Assembly (NCBI RefSeq): GCF_009832905.1
Contig: NZ_CP047135.1
Coordinates: 970,001-1,034,000, forward strand
Length of the DNA: 64,000 bases
Origin: Stenotrophomonas sp. 364
GTDB lineage: Bacteria; Pseudomonadota; Gammaproteobacteria; Xanthomonadales; Xanthomonadaceae
Direction of reading: 5' to 3'
Part shown: one piece after another, positions 44,961-54,690 of the stretch
How positions within the stretch are numbered: the first letter of the stretch is position 1
Layout of the letters: each line of letters begins with the position of its first letter
The notes under the pieces: generated by a model
Seen by the model: the letters and a program-made list of their open reading frames with translations, nothing else
Databases searched by the model: none
Told to the model about the DNA's origin: nothing
Made by a program: the position numbers and the translations under genes

Positions 44961-45716
44961 TCACACCCAGCCTCCGTCCACGATGAAGTCCTGGCCGGTG
45001 CACATGCGGCTGTCGTCGGCGGCCAGGAACAGTGCGGCACGGGCAAGATCGTCCGCACGCAGGTAGCCCGGCAGGCATTGCGAGCGCCGCAGCTGCGCTT
45101 CACCCTCCGCATCCAGCCACAGCCGCTGCTGTTTCTCGGTGATCACCCAGCCGGGGACCAGCGCGTTGATGCGGATACGGTCCTGGCCCAGCTCGCGGGC
45201 CAGCCCGTTCACCAGCCCGTGTACCGCGGATTTGGCCATGGCGTACAGCGGGTAACCACTGTTCTTGATCATCCAGCCGGTCGACCCCAGACAGATGATC
45301 GAGCCACCGCCCAGCGACCGCATGTCCGGCGCCACGGCCTGGATCGCGAAGTACTGGTGGCGCAGATTGACCGCCACGCTGCGCTCGAAATCGGCCACGC
45401 CGGTGTCGGCCAAGGCATGGCGTGCGTCGTTGGCCGCGTTGTTGATGAGCACTGAAAACGGCCCCACCAAGCCACGGGCCTCGGCGATCGTGGCTCGGAA
45501 GGCCTCGATATCCGTGATGTCGCAGCGCAGGTAATGCGGTACCGGCTCAACGTCACGCAGCTCATCGAGCAGTGCTTGGGCGCCGCTTTCATCGATGTCC
45601 AGGAACGCCACCTTTGCGCCCTGCAGGGCGAAATGCTCCACGAAAGCGGCACCAATGCCGGTAGCGCCGCCGGTGATCAATACCGCGCGGCCCTTTAAAC
45701 TGGGGTAATGGGTCAT
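44961..45716 (-). CDS. SDR sugar 1-dehydrogenase (galactose-type)
   Basis: A 251-residue short-chain dehydrogenase from the ATG at 45716 (MTHYPSLKGRAVLITGG). NAD(P)-binding TGGATGIG, the Asp-containing FLDIDES (NAD preference), NNAA, and a catalytic Ser (GSTGW), Tyr and Lys (YAMAKS) are all present. In galactose De Ley-Doudoroff loci an SDR oxidises D-galactose to the galactonolactone, which fits its place between a lactonase and dgoD; L-arabinose is an alternative substrate. GTG codons upstream (45737) would overlap dgoD, so the ATG is preferred. Confidence 0.9.
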   Translation of the reverse strand: MTHYPSLKGRAVLITGGATGIGAAFVEHFALQGAKVAFLDIDESGAQALLDELRDVEPVPHYLRCDITDIEAFRATIAEARGLVGPFSVLINNAANDARHALADTGVADFERSVAVNLRHQYFAIQAVAPDMRSLGGGSIICLGSTGWMIKNSGYPLYAMAKSAVHGLVNGLARELGQDRIRINALVPGWVITEKQQRLWLDAEGEAQLRRSQCLPGYLRADDLARAALFLAADDSRMCTGQDFIVDGGWV

Positions 45717-45730
45717 GGTCTTCACCGCGC

Positions 45731-46879
45731 TCACCACTCGGCCACGCTGCCATCGGCATGGCGCCAGATCGGGTTGCGCCAGCGGTGGCCTTCAGCGGCT
45801 CGCTCGTCGACGTAAACCTGGTTGATCTCGATGCCCAGGCCGGGGCCATTGGGAATCTTGACGAACCCCTCGTTGTAATCGAAGGGCGAGCGGTCAACCA
45901 GGTAATCGAGCAGGTCGTTGCTGGCGTTGTAGTGGATGCCCAGGCTCTGCTCCTGGATAAAGGCGTTGTAGCAGACCGCATCCAGCTGAAGATTGGCGGC
46001 CAGAGCAATCGGGCCGAGGGGACAGTGCAGGGCGATGGCAACGTCATACGCTTCTGCCATAGCTGCGATCTTGCGGGTTTCGGTAATGCCGCCCGAATGC
46101 GAGGGGTCAGGCTGCAGGATGTCCACGCCGCCCGCCTGCAGCACCCGCTTGAAATCGTACCTGGAGTACAGGCGCTCCCCCAGTGCGATCGGGGCGGGGG
46201 AGAGGGCCGCCAGTTCCGGAATCGCCTCCAAGTGTTCGGACAACACCGGTTCTTCGATGAACATCAGACCAAACGGCGACAGCTCACGCATGAGCACCTT
46301 CGCCATCGGCTTGTGCACGCGGCCGTGGAAGTCCACGGCCAGGCCGATATCGGGGCCGACCGCATCGCGCACGGCCTGTACGTTTTCCAGCACCCGCGTG
46401 ACCTTGTCATGGGTGTCGACGATCTGCATTTCTTCGGTGCCATTCATCTTCACCGCAGTGAAACCGCGTGCCACCGCTTCGCTGGCCGCACGTGCGGTAT
46501 CGGCCGGGCGGTCACCGCCGATCCACGAATACACGCGGATGCGGTCGCGCACGGGGCCGCCCAGCAGAGCGTGCACGGGAACGCCTAGCGCCTTGCCATG
46601 GATGTCCCACAGCGCTTGGTCGATGCCGGCCAGCGCGCTCATCAGGATCGGGCCGCCACGGTAGAATCCGCCGCGATAGAGCACGTTCCAGTGGTCTTCG
46701 ATGTGCCGGGGATCCTTGCCGATCAGGTAATCGGAAAGCTCTTCCACCGCAGCGGCCACGGTATGCGCGCGGCCCTCTACGATTGGCTCGCCCCAGCCGA
46801 TGATGCCGGCATCGGTTTCGATCCGGACAAACAGCCAGCGCGGGGGCACCAGGTAGGTGGTGATGGCAGTGATCTTCAT
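45731..46879 (-). CDS. dgoD: D-galactonate dehydratase
   Basis: A 382-residue enolase-superfamily enzyme from the ATG at 46879 ([20 protein letters not shown]), the second step of D-galactonate catabolism to 2-dehydro-3-deoxy-D-galactonate. Signatures: [57 protein letters not shown], metal ligands in [16 protein letters not shown] and ALGERLY, and the catalytic HCPLGPIAL with [10 protein letters not shown]. Its ATG overlaps the stop of dgoA (ATGA), showing tight coupling. Confidence 0.95.
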   Translation of the reverse strand: MKITAITTYLVPPRWLFVRIETDAGIIGWGEPIVEGRAHTVAAAVEELSDYLIGKDPRHIEDHWNVLYRGGFYRGGPILMSALAGIDQALWDIHGKALGVPVHALLGGPVRDRIRVYSWIGGDRPADTARAASEAVARGFTAVKMNGTEEMQIVDTHDKVTRVLENVQAVRDAVGPDIGLAVDFHGRVHKPMAKVLMRELSPFGLMFIEEPVLSEHLEAIPELAALSPAPIALGERLYSRYDFKRVLQAGGVDILQPDPSHSGGITETRKIAAMAEAYDVAIALHCPLGPIALAANLQLDAVCYNAFIQEQSLGIHYNASNDLLDYLVDRSPFDYNEGFVKIPNGPGLGIEINQVYVDERAAEGHRWRNPIWRHADGSVAEW

Positions 46880-47511
46880 ACATGGGGGTCCGTGTTGGTG
46901 CTGCTCCAAGCGTCGATGAACGCGCGCGCGCGGCGCGCCACTTCTGCTGGCGGGGTCTTGGGGGCGTACAGGGCCGAGCCGATGCCGAACCCGGCCGCGC
47001 CCCCTTGGCGGTAGGCCGCCATGCGTTCGGGGGTGATGCCGCCCACGGGCAGCAGCGCGGTGCCGGCGGGCAGTACGCTGGACCAGGCTTTCAGCACAGG
47101 CGGCGGCAACTGCTCGGCAGGGAACAGCTTCAATGCATCAGCACCGGCACGCAATGCGGCGAACGCCTCGGTGGGCGTGGCCACGCCGGGGGTGCAGCGC
47201 ATGCCCTTGGCGTGCGCGGCAGCGATGACCTCAACGTCGGCATGCGGCATCACGATGATGCGGCCGCCTGCATTGGCCACGTCATCCACTTGGGCGGTGG
47301 TGAGCACGGTGCCCGCCCCGACCAGGCAGCGGTCACCGAGCTGCCTGGCCAGCAATTCGATGCTCTCCAGTGGCTGTGGAGAGTTCAGCGGCACTTCCAG
47401 GATATGAAACCCGGCATCGGCAAGTGCGGCACCGACGGCGGGCGCCTCCTGCGGGGTGAGCCCGCGCAGGATGGCAACCAATGGGAGGGGTTGCATCCAG
47501 GCGGTGCTCAT
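46876..47511 (-). CDS. dgoA: 2-dehydro-3-deoxy-6-phosphogalactonate aldolase
   Basis: A 211-residue class I aldolase of the KDPG/KDPGal family that splits KDPGal to pyruvate and glyceraldehyde-3-phosphate. [20 protein letters not shown] and EVPLNSP begin the TIM barrel. The Schiff-base Lys is in [13 protein letters not shown], with GAGTVL and MPHADVEVI before it. The phosphate-binding end is PVGGI and [14 protein letters not shown] is seven bases before the ATG. It lies 10 bp after the regulator gene and overlaps dgoD by 4 bp. Confidence 0.94.
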   Translation of the reverse strand: MSTAWMQPLPLVAILRGLTPQEAPAVGAALADAGFHILEVPLNSPQPLESIELLARQLGDRCLVGAGTVLTTAQVDDVANAGGRIIVMPHADVEVIAAAHAKGMRCTPGVATPTEAFAALRAGADALKLFPAEQLPPPVLKAWSSVLPAGTALLPVGGITPERMAAYRQGGAAGFGIGSALYAPKTPPAEVARRARAFIDAWSSTNTDPHV

Positions 47512-47521
47512 GGGAAATCCT

Positions 47522-48238
47522 TCAGCGTGGTGGTTTGCGTGGGGCGCGAATTCCCTTCAGGTTGGCGCGAGAATCGGCAATCATGTCCAACATGGCCGCG
47601 CGCGCCGCCTCCGGCTGCTTTAGCCGGATCGCGTCGTACACTTCGAAGTGGCGCGGCAGCGAGTACTTGAAGTCCTTGGCAGTCTGCGCCGAGAGCAGGA
47701 AGAACGTGCCCAGCGCGGCGTCGATCACCGAGAACAGCGAGCTCAGCAGCTCGTTGTTGGTGGCCTCCAGCACACTCTCGTGGAAGGAGAGATCCGCCTT
47801 GGCCCACGCGTCCTGGTCCGGCGCGTCGGCCATCGCCTGGTAGGCCGCCTTGATCTTGGCCAGTTGCGCGGGCGACCGCCGCTGCGCTGCCGAGGCGGCC
47901 GCCGCAGGTTCGATCACTTCGCGCATTTCCACCAGTTTGTCCACGAAGTCCTGGGTTGGCATCAGCGCGCAGCGCCACGCCAGGATGTCGCTGTCCAGCT
48001 GCTTCCAGAATCGGGGCTCGCGCACCCGCGAACCGGTTTTCTGCTTCGTTTCGATAAGCCCCTTGGAGCCGAGCACCTTCAGTCCCTCGCGAAGCGCGGA
48101 GCGGCTCACCGACAGCGTCTGTGCCAAGAGCTCTTCCTTGGGCAGATACTCGCCCGGCTTGATCGTGCCACTGATGATGCGCTGCCCGATCTCCTGGGTA
48201 ACCTGATCGTGAAGGTTGCGTAGCTCGATCCGTTTCAC
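47522..48238 (-). CDS. FadR/GntR-family repressor of the galactonate locus (DgoR-like)
   Basis: About 238 residues. The N-terminal winged HTH (about 5-75) reads LHDQVTQEIGQRIISGTIKPG, LPKEELLAQTLSVSRSALREGLKVLGSKGLIETK. The C-terminal FCD domain (about 90-225) binds an effector and possibly metal through LVEMREVIEPAAA, DLSFHESVLEATNN and the last His in LPRHFEVYDAI. The GTG at 48238 is well spaced from AAGGGG; a GTG at 48244 is too close. By analogy to DgoR the effector would be galactonate or a pathway intermediate. Candidate sites lie at 48280, 53603 and 54618. Confidence 0.9.
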   Translation of the reverse strand: MKRIELRNLHDQVTQEIGQRIISGTIKPGEYLPKEELLAQTLSVSRSALREGLKVLGSKGLIETKQKTGSRVREPRFWKQLDSDILAWRCALMPTQDFVDKLVEMREVIEPAAAASAAQRRSPAQLAKIKAAYQAMADAPDQDAWAKADLSFHESVLEATNNELLSSLFSVIDAALGTFFLLSAQTAKDFKYSLPRHFEVYDAIRLKQPEAARAAMLDMIADSRANLKGIRAPRKPPR

Positions 48239-48279
48239 AGACACCCCTTTGGCTTGGTGCTCCGCTGAGCGCGGTCACT

Positions 48280-48296
48280 CCTATTATCCGACAAAA
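48280..48296. promoter_or_regulatory. Candidate DgoR-like operator upstream of the regulator gene
   Basis: A 17-bp segment matching the sites at 53603 and 54618 at 13 positions; the core reads TATC-C-GACAA here and TCRGACAATA in the others. It lies about 42 bp upstream of the regulator start, fitting autoregulation. Confidence 0.5.
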
Positions 48297-48340
48297 GGGG
48301 TTCGGCAGGGTGGCTTGCTTTGACATGGGGGCGGCCGCCA

Positions 48341-51085
48341 TCACAGTTTGAACCGGAAGCCCATGGCCACAGTCTTATCCTGGTAGCGGATGTCGCGCGG
48401 CCGCGTATCGCCACTGCCCCAGAACTGGTGCAGATTGTTGCCCAGCAGATTGGTCGCCGAGAACACCACGGTGGCGCGAGGGGTCACGTCGTAGCTGATC
48501 GAGAAGTCCAGCGAGCTGGCCGGCTCGACTTGGTCTTCGGTTCCAGCAACGGTCGGCTGGGTGAAGAAGTCGATGTAGCGGCTGCGATAGCCGTAGGCCA
48601 AGCGAGCCGACAGACCGAAGTTCTCGTAGAACAGCACGGCGTTGTAGTTGTTCTTGGATACGTTCTGAAGCGGGCGGGAAATCACCGGGCCACCGATGAA
48701 CTCCGGCGATTTGGTGTCGCCCTCGATGTAGGTGTAGTTCAGCTGCGCACCCAAGCCGCTCCATGCGCCGGGCAGGAAGTCGAAGGTCTGCTGATACGCC
48801 AGTTCCACGCCCTGCAGATGGCCGCTGCCGGCGCTCTGGGGCGAGGAGAGCTCATAGTCCTCGCCGGCGATGGCCACATTGGTGATGTAGTTCTGGATGT
48901 AGCCATCGATATCGCGATAGAACACGCCCGCACTGGCATAACCCACCGGCGAGAAGTACCACTCCAGCGACATGTCGTAGTTGGTCGACTTGATCGGGCT
49001 CAGGTCCGGGTTGCCGCTGCTGGCCACACCCGCACGATTGACAGTGCCCGGGTTCAGCGAGATCGACGGGTTCAGCGCACCGAAATCAGGGTAACTCAGC
49101 GTCTTTGCGGCCAGCACGCGCAACTGCCAAGCATCATTGAAGTGCAAATTCAAGCTGGCATTGGGCAGCGTATTGGTGTCCTGCGTATTCCGCTTGATAG
49201 CGCTGTAGACGCCGGTGCTGGCATCGAACGAGAAGGCATTGAGGTCGCGCTTGATTTTCTCTGCGCGCACGCCCACCAAGCCATCGACACGCAGGCCGAA
49301 TACATCGAAATCGTACTTGGCTTGCACGTAGCCAGCCGACTTGCGTTCTTGGATGTCGAAGAAGCGACCGGGGTTTTCGGCAGCCAGGCCATCCGGCAGG
49401 CCGTAATAAGCGCGCAGTTCATCCGCGTTGTTGATCAGGTAGTCGTAGCAGGGCGTGAGGAAGGACTGGCTCAGTGCCGAGTTGCCACGCTTGCTGCAGA
49501 AGGAGCTGTTCGCCGGGAACAGCCCCACCACCTGGTTGGCAGGGTTCGGGTTCGCGGTGATGTTGCCGGTGCCTGCGCCGCCCGGCGGCGGCGTGCTGAT
49601 TTCCACGCTGCCCTTGGCGCTGGCGTTGCGGTCTGCGTAGCGGAGGCCGAATTGCAGGGATGCGATCGGGCCGTCGAGGAAATCGAACTTCCCATCTCCT
49701 CGCCAGCTGTTCTCTTCACCGCGGGATTCGCCCCAAGTCTGGAAGAGACCATTCAGATAGAACCGTGACGGATCCATGGCCGGGTCGCCCGCCAGGTACC
49801 AATTCTGATGATTGCCGGCCGTGCCATCCCACACCGTTGTGATCGGACCGCTCAAGAACGTATCGATGATGAAGTTCTCATCGCGGTAATAGCCGGACGT
49901 GCGCGCGACCTCGGTGGAGAGGTGCAGCTGGTCGCCATTCCACTTGAAGCCGAGCGCGTTCTGAATGTCCTGGCCGCGCTGCTTGTGAGCCTGGGTACTG
50001 CTGGCCGCGTAGGTATCACCGGTCCAGGAACCACTGGTGGCATCGCAGATGGTCTGACCCGAGAGCGGGCCCGCCAGCTGGTTGGGATAGCAGTTGCTGC
50101 CCACCTGCAGCCCGGTGGGCGGCACCACGCCGACCGGGAAACTGAAGAGGAACGCCTGGTCATAGTCGTCGCGCACGTAGTCGTAAAGACCTTCGACGTA
50201 GACCTCGGTGTTCTCGCTCGGCTTCCACTGCAGGGCATAGTTGAATGCGCTGCGCTTGCGGTCGCCATGGTTGTAATTGGTGCCCCAGCCGTTGGGCGCC
50301 GCGATCAGGTTGCCGTCATCGGTCCGCATCGGCGAGCCGCCGGGGTTCTCCAGCACCTTAGGGAAGTCGCCCCAGACCGCGTCGTATGCGTAACGCTTGC
50401 CGATATAGCCGAAGTTGACCATCGCACCGATCTCACCGGCATCGGTATCCCAGCGGTTACTCAACAGCAGGCTGGCCGAGGGATCGATATCGCCGGCGTA
50501 CTTACTGTGGGTGCCGGTGACAGTGCCAGCAATTTCAGCGCCATCGAAGTCGAGTGGGCGGCGCAGCTGGATATCCACCAGGCCGGCGATGCCGCCGAGC
50601 GGCAAACTGGCCTCGCTGCTCTTGTAGACGTTCAGACTCTTGATGGCGGTGGCCGGCAAGTTCTGGAACGCGTACCCACGACCGGAACTGCTGAAAATCT
50701 CGCGGCCGTTTAACGTGCTGATCACGTTGGGAAGTCCGCGGATCACAACGCCGGTGGTTTCGCCTTGGCTGCCTTGGGCGATCTGCACCCCAGTTACGCG
50801 TTGTAGCGCATCGGCCACACTGTTGTCGGGCAGCTTGCCGATGTCCTCGGCGACGATCGAGTCGACCACCATCGCCGCCTCCTGTTTGATCGTCTGGGCG
50901 GTCTGCAGGCTCTGGCGCAGCGCGGTAACCGTGACGGTATCCAGGTCAACGGCGGTGGGCTGCGCAGCCGGGTCAGGCGTGGCCACATTTACCGCACCCG
51001 CAGTCTGCGCCTGCACTAGGGCGGGCAGGGCAAGGGCGGACAGGATGGCCAGGGAGAGCAGGGTGCGGGAGGAATGGCGAGTCAT
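48341..51085 (-). CDS. TonB-dependent outer-membrane receptor (carbohydrate type)
   Basis: A 914-residue receptor with a Sec signal (LLSLAILSALALPALVQAQ) and GGAGAT before the ATG. A TonB-box-like DLDTVTVTALRQSLQTAQ follows (about 48-66). The plug has IVAEDIGKLPDNSVADALQRVTGVQIAQGSQGETTGVVIRGLP; the barrel ends in GFRFKL. This type (TonB receptors starting with I-A-D-x-P-D-N-x-A-x-A-L-Q) takes up carbohydrates in Xanthomonads. It is the outer-membrane gate of the galactose locus, in one direction with the GH5-like and mutarotase genes and probably their transcript. Confidence 0.95.
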   Translation of the reverse strand: MTRHSSRTLLSLAILSALALPALVQAQTAGAVNVATPDPAAQPTAVDLDTVTVTALRQSLQTAQTIKQEAAMVVDSIVAEDIGKLPDNSVADALQRVTGVQIAQGSQGETTGVVIRGLPNVISTLNGREIFSSSGRGYAFQNLPATAIKSLNVYKSSEASLPLGGIAGLVDIQLRRPLDFDGAEIAGTVTGTHSKYAGDIDPSASLLLSNRWDTDAGEIGAMVNFGYIGKRYAYDAVWGDFPKVLENPGGSPMRTDDGNLIAAPNGWGTNYNHGDRKRSAFNYALQWKPSENTEVYVEGLYDYVRDDYDQAFLFSFPVGVVPPTGLQVGSNCYPNQLAGPLSGQTICDATSGSWTGDTYAASSTQAHKQRGQDIQNALGFKWNGDQLHLSTEVARTSGYYRDENFIIDTFLSGPITTVWDGTAGNHQNWYLAGDPAMDPSRFYLNGLFQTWGESRGEENSWRGDGKFDFLDGPIASLQFGLRYADRNASAKGSVEISTPPPGGAGTGNITANPNPANQVVGLFPANSSFCSKRGNSALSQSFLTPCYDYLINNADELRAYYGLPDGLAAENPGRFFDIQERKSAGYVQAKYDFDVFGLRVDGLVGVRAEKIKRDLNAFSFDASTGVYSAIKRNTQDTNTLPNASLNLHFNDAWQLRVLAAKTLSYPDFGALNPSISLNPGTVNRAGVASSGNPDLSPIKSTNYDMSLEWYFSPVGYASAGVFYRDIDGYIQNYITNVAIAGEDYELSSPQSAGSGHLQGVELAYQQTFDFLPGAWSGLGAQLNYTYIEGDTKSPEFIGGPVISRPLQNVSKNNYNAVLFYENFGLSARLAYGYRSRYIDFFTQPTVAGTEDQVEPASSLDFSISYDVTPRATVVFSATNLLGNNLHQFWGSGDTRPRDIRYQDKTVAMGFRFKL

Positions 51086-51158
51086 GGCGGTATCTCCGGA
51101 TTCCGGAAAGCGAGCGCGGCGGGTGGCCCGCCATCGGTCGATGGCGGGCCGTCAGGTG

Positions 51159-52307
51159 TCAGAAGGCAGGAACGGACTTGCGCGGCGTTTTTGCCAGGGT
51201 GCGGAACAGCTCCGCCTCTCGAGCGCGATACGGCGTGCCATCGGCGTTGAGCAGGTCGTGGAACCACACGGTGGGTGCCTCCATCGTGTACGGGCGCTGC
51301 CAGCTGTCCCAAGGGAAGCGGGTCTGGATCGCGCCGTCAACGAAGCCCCAGTTGATCATCCCGATGTTCTCGCGGCGGGCGATCGGCAGGATCGTGTCCA
51401 CATTGGAGCCGGCGCCGCGGGCAAGCCACTCGGTGCAGATGAGCGGGCGGCCATACTTGCGCAGTTGCTCGATGCGGGACACAAATGCTTCAGGCTGCTC
51501 GTAGTTGTGGAAGGTGATCACGTCCGAGCGCTCCAACTGCGTGCGCTGGATCGAGGTGAGGGAGGCGGCGCCCGGTGACCAGTCATCACCGATCCACACG
51601 CCGCTGGTGAGCGGCTGCACCGGCTTTTGGGCACGCGCCCAATCGAAGATCTGGGGCAACAGCCCGGCGATGCGCTCCTGCTCGCCCTTCAACTGCTTGT
51701 CCATGTAGTTGCCGCCACCGGGGTTGTCCGGCTCGTTCCACAGGTCCCAGGCCAGCACGCGCTTGTCTTTGGCGAATGCGCCGACCACGCCTTCCACGTA
51801 CTCGCGGAAGTGCTTGTCGTTGGCTGGGTCCACCAGCATGTGGCGGCTCGGGCTCTGCACCCAGCCGGAGTTGTGCACGCCGGGAATGGGGCGGTGCTGC
51901 GGGCCCAGCTTCGGGTCCGGGTCCCAGCAGCTGTCGAACAGCACCAGCATCGGGCGGATGCCATGCTTTTCAGCGATGCTCAGGAACGTATCCACGCGCT
52001 TGATGAAGCCCTGCGGGTCCTGCTGCCAGAGCAGATCGTGGAGGTACACGCGCATGGTGTTCATGCCGAACTGCTCGTGCGCCCAACGAAGCTCGCGGTC
52101 GATGGCTTCCGGGTCGAAAGTGTCGGCCTGGAACATTTCCAGCTGGTTGATGGCGTTGGAGGTGGTGTAGTTCGCCCCCACCAGCCATTCCTGCTTCGCA
52201 TACCAGCTTTCAGCCTGCGCCGGCGTCCAGCGTGCGGCTTCGGTCGCATGCGCCATGGGCGCAACGGCGAGCAACGTCGCCAGCAAGAGGGAAGGCCACT
52301 TTCGCAT
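51159..52307 (-). CDS. Exported GH5-like glycoside hydrolase
   Basis: About 382 residues with a Sec signal (MRKWPSLLLATLLAVAPMAHA). The ATG at 52307 is well spaced from AAGGAG; an ATG at 52316 abuts it. It is a TIM-barrel glycosidase with the acid/base Glu in LAWDLWNEPDNPGG and the nucleophile Glu in PLICTEWLARG, preceded by GMNTMRVYLHDLLWQQDP. This pattern is that of clan GH-A (GH5 or similar). In this locus it could cut a galactan, galactomannan or similar polysaccharide, but the substrate cannot be assigned. It is 73 bp before the TonB receptor gene. Confidence 0.85.
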   Translation of the reverse strand: MRKWPSLLLATLLAVAPMAHATEAARWTPAQAESWYAKQEWLVGANYTTSNAINQLEMFQADTFDPEAIDRELRWAHEQFGMNTMRVYLHDLLWQQDPQGFIKRVDTFLSIAEKHGIRPMLVLFDSCWDPDPKLGPQHRPIPGVHNSGWVQSPSRHMLVDPANDKHFREYVEGVVGAFAKDKRVLAWDLWNEPDNPGGGNYMDKQLKGEQERIAGLLPQIFDWARAQKPVQPLTSGVWIGDDWSPGAASLTSIQRTQLERSDVITFHNYEQPEAFVSRIEQLRKYGRPLICTEWLARGAGSNVDTILPIARRENIGMINWGFVDGAIQTRFPWDSWQRPYTMEAPTVWFHDLLNADGTPYRAREAELFRTLAKTPRKSVPAF

Positions 52308-52417
52308 CAGATGCATCTCCTTGGATCATGAGCTGCCCGTCCTGGCGGAAACCGGGAGGCGGGCGCTACGTGGTGGTGGTGCCGGCACAGAGACCGGCAG
52401 GTGCGCAGGGCGCGGGA

Positions 52418-53563
52418 TCAGCGGCGTTGGTTGGCAGCGCGGTCCGTAGTGAAGTCGTAGACGATCCGGTTCAGATAGGTCTCACCCGGCGCCAGTCGTG
52501 CCGAGCCGAAGGCCGGCTGATTCGGGGTATCGGGGAACAACTGCGGTTCCAGCGCGATCGCATCGCCTTGGCGATACACGCGGCCACTCTTGCCCACCGT
52601 GCTGCCATCCAGGAAGTTGCCCGAATAGAACTGCAGCCCTGGCTGAGTGGAGAGCAGCGTCATCACGCGACCGGAGCGCGGGTCGTGGACACGGGCAACT
52701 TCCCGCAGTTCACGCACCGGTGCCTTGCTGATGACCCAATTGTGATCGTAGCCCTGGCCGTGCAGCAGTTGCGGTTCGTCGCCCCGGCGCAGGTCGCGAC
52801 CGATCGCCTTGGGCGTGCGGAAATCGAACGCGGTCCCTGCCACCGGCTGCAGCACCCCAGTGGGAATCAACGTCGCATCCACCGGCGTATAGGCGCTGGC
52901 CGGAATGGTCAGCTCGTGCTCCATCGCCGAGCCCGATCCCTCACCGGAAAGATTCCAGTACGAGTGGTTGCTGAGATTAACGATGGTGGGCGCCTCGGTG
53001 GTGGCGCTGTAGTCGATCTCCAGCCGGCCATTGCCCTTCAAGGCATAGGTCGCAGTGACCGTGAGTGTGCCGGGAAAGCCCATGTCGCCATCCGGGCTGA
53101 CATGCCGCAAGGTAGCGTGGTCCGGGGTGACGTCCACGACCTGCCAGACCACCTTGTCGAACCCCCGGGTTCCACCGTGCAGGCTGTTGGGACCGTTGTT
53201 GACGGGCACTTGGTAGGTCTTTCCATCGAGAGTGAAGCGGCCCTTGGCAATCCGGTTGGCGAACCGGCCGACGATGGTGCCGAAGTACTGTGGTTTGTCC
53301 AGCGTGGCTTGCAGGTCTTTGTCGCCCAGGAGCACGTCGGCGAACGCACCATCGCGGTCCGGGACTTCCAGCGAATGCAGTGCCGCGCCCAGGGTCAGCA
53401 CCCGCGCCTGCATGCCGCCGCCATCGCGCAGCAGGATGGTTTCCACTTGTGTTCCATCCGGCAACTTGCCCACCACCGTCCGCTCCTGGCCCTCGGCGAC
53501 ACCCACTGCGGAAAGTGCCAATACGCCGATCAATCCCGCTTTTTTCCCCTTGCCAGCACGCAT
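52418..53563 (-). CDS. galM: Exported aldose 1-epimerase (galactose mutarotase)
   Basis: A 381-residue mutarotase with an N-terminal hydrophobic segment (KAGLIGVLALSAVGVAEGQ), so it is likely periplasmic. Family motifs: GAALHSLEVPDRDG, VGRFANRIAKGRF, NNGPNSLHGGTRGFDK, the catalytic His in IVNLSNHSYWNLSG, DHNWVIS and the catalytic Glu in AIALEPQLFPD. It interconverts alpha and beta aldoses, useful before an importer or a beta-specific dehydrogenase. First gene of a probable mutarotase-GH5-TonB transcript, with a candidate operator at 53603. Confidence 0.93.
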   Translation of the reverse strand: MRAGKGKKAGLIGVLALSAVGVAEGQERTVVGKLPDGTQVETILLRDGGGMQARVLTLGAALHSLEVPDRDGAFADVLLGDKDLQATLDKPQYFGTIVGRFANRIAKGRFTLDGKTYQVPVNNGPNSLHGGTRGFDKVVWQVVDVTPDHATLRHVSPDGDMGFPGTLTVTATYALKGNGRLEIDYSATTEAPTIVNLSNHSYWNLSGEGSGSAMEHELTIPASAYTPVDATLIPTGVLQPVAGTAFDFRTPKAIGRDLRRGDEPQLLHGQGYDHNWVISKAPVRELREVARVHDPRSGRVMTLLSTQPGLQFYSGNFLDGSTVGKSGRVYRQGDAIALEPQLFPDTPNQPAFGSARLAPGETYLNRIVYDFTTDRAANQRR

Positions 53564-53602
53564 TGCTCAAGACCCCTCTCGATGTCGTGGAGCGTACAAA
53601 AA

Positions 53603-53619
53603 CATATAATCAGACAATA
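53603..53619. promoter_or_regulatory. Candidate DgoR-like operator upstream of galM
   Basis: CATATAATCAGACAATA; its reverse complement differs from the 54618 site in one of 17 positions. It lies 40-56 bp upstream of the mutarotase start, in the gap after dgoK. Confidence 0.65.
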
Positions 53620-53656
53620 CGCACGTTGCGACGCAACAAGCCTGCAATGCGGACCG

Positions 53657-54586
53657 TCACTGCGCTGCGGCAGTCATGGCATGGATGGCCGAAAAGCCGC
53701 GCACCACGGCGTCCGGCGACGCTGTTGGCTGCGCTTCGATGCCCAGTTCGGCCAATGCCGCCTGGTAGAGCCGGTTGACCGGACCGGAACCGACCAAGGG
53801 CACCGACGCATCTCTCAGGGAAGGAAACAGCGCCAACGCGTCGGCGATCTCCGCGCCGACCAGCAGGCCGCGCAGGTACGAACTAGTTTGATCGCGAGGC
53901 AGCGCACCCCGGATCATCCTCGCGCGAACGCCAAAGAGCAGGGCACCCAACCCGAGGGGGCCGGTTGCCGCCGCGCGCACACCTTCGGCAAAGGCCGGCC
54001 CGGGTGTGCCGGGCCCCTCAAGCACGGATGCGAGCAGGCCGGCGCTGGCCAAACGGTCGAACAGCTCACCCGACATTGAGGTCATGAAACTGTCCACACG
54101 CCCATCGATGAGCTGTATCCACTTCGTGTGCGTACCGGGCAGGGCGACAATGGCATCAAGGTCGATGTTTCCACCACTGAGCAAGCCCAGCAACTCTGTT
54201 TCCTCACCACGCAGGACATCGTGCGCCCCGTCGACGGGGCGCACGCATGCCATGCCGGGCACGATGCTCACGTCCAGCTTACCGATGCGGGCGGATACCA
54301 AGCTCAGCGCGACCGCCTCAACGCCCGCAGGACAATCCACATAGCCGGCATCGATCCACCCAACGTTGGAACCGATCATGCCGGCGGCATAGGCATGGCC
54401 CGCGTCGGGCCACCGTGTCCGGATCGCATCGGCGGCGGCGGCCATGCCTTCGCGCTGCAGCATTGCCACCCCGGCGGGCATCTCGTATGCGTCCAGCCGT
54501 CGTCCATCGGCCCCGATCAGGTAGGCCCGCAGATTGGAGCTGCCCCAGTTGATGCCAATGATGCTGTCCGTGTGACGCTGCTGCAT
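53657..54586 (-). CDS. dgoK: 2-dehydro-3-deoxygalactonokinase
   Basis: A 309-residue kinase that phosphorylates 2-dehydro-3-deoxygalactonate to KDPGal, feeding DgoA. DgoK motifs: IIGINWGSSNLRAYLI, GMIGSNVGW, MACVRPVDGAHDVLRGEETELLG, ALPGTHTKWIQL, SYLRGLLVGAEI and LVGSGPVNRLYQAAL. GAGGA is seven bases before the ATG at 54586. It is divergent from the GH43 gene, with a candidate operator between them. Confidence 0.95.
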   Translation of the reverse strand: MQQRHTDSIIGINWGSSNLRAYLIGADGRRLDAYEMPAGVAMLQREGMAAAADAIRTRWPDAGHAYAAGMIGSNVGWIDAGYVDCPAGVEAVALSLVSARIGKLDVSIVPGMACVRPVDGAHDVLRGEETELLGLLSGGNIDLDAIVALPGTHTKWIQLIDGRVDSFMTSMSGELFDRLASAGLLASVLEGPGTPGPAFAEGVRAAATGPLGLGALLFGVRARMIRGALPRDQTSSYLRGLLVGAEIADALALFPSLRDASVPLVGSGPVNRLYQAALAELGIEAQPTASPDAVVRGFSAIHAMTAAAQ

Positions 54587-54617
54587 GGCGAATCCTCAAG
54601 GCGGACGGAGTGTTGCC

Positions 54618-54634
54618 TATTGTCCGATTATATG
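54618..54634. promoter_or_regulatory. Candidate DgoR-like operator between dgoK and the GH43 gene
   Basis: TATTGTCCGATTATATG lies in the 104-bp gap between the divergent dgoK and GH43 starts. It is the reverse-complement counterpart of the 53603 site (one mismatch in 17). The position suits control of both directions. Confidence 0.65.
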
Positions 54635-54690
54635 ATTTGGTTGTGCGGCGCTGGCAAGCCTGTCAGCGCGGCATTCCACGGGAGGGGAAG

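Noticed and set aside
48320..49768. Long plus-strand open frame
   Set aside because: It lies antisense to the TonB receptor gene and has no family features.
52232..54079. Long open frame on the plus strand
   Set aside because: It is antisense to galM and dgoK, which have clear catalytic motifs. High GC often leaves such frames open.
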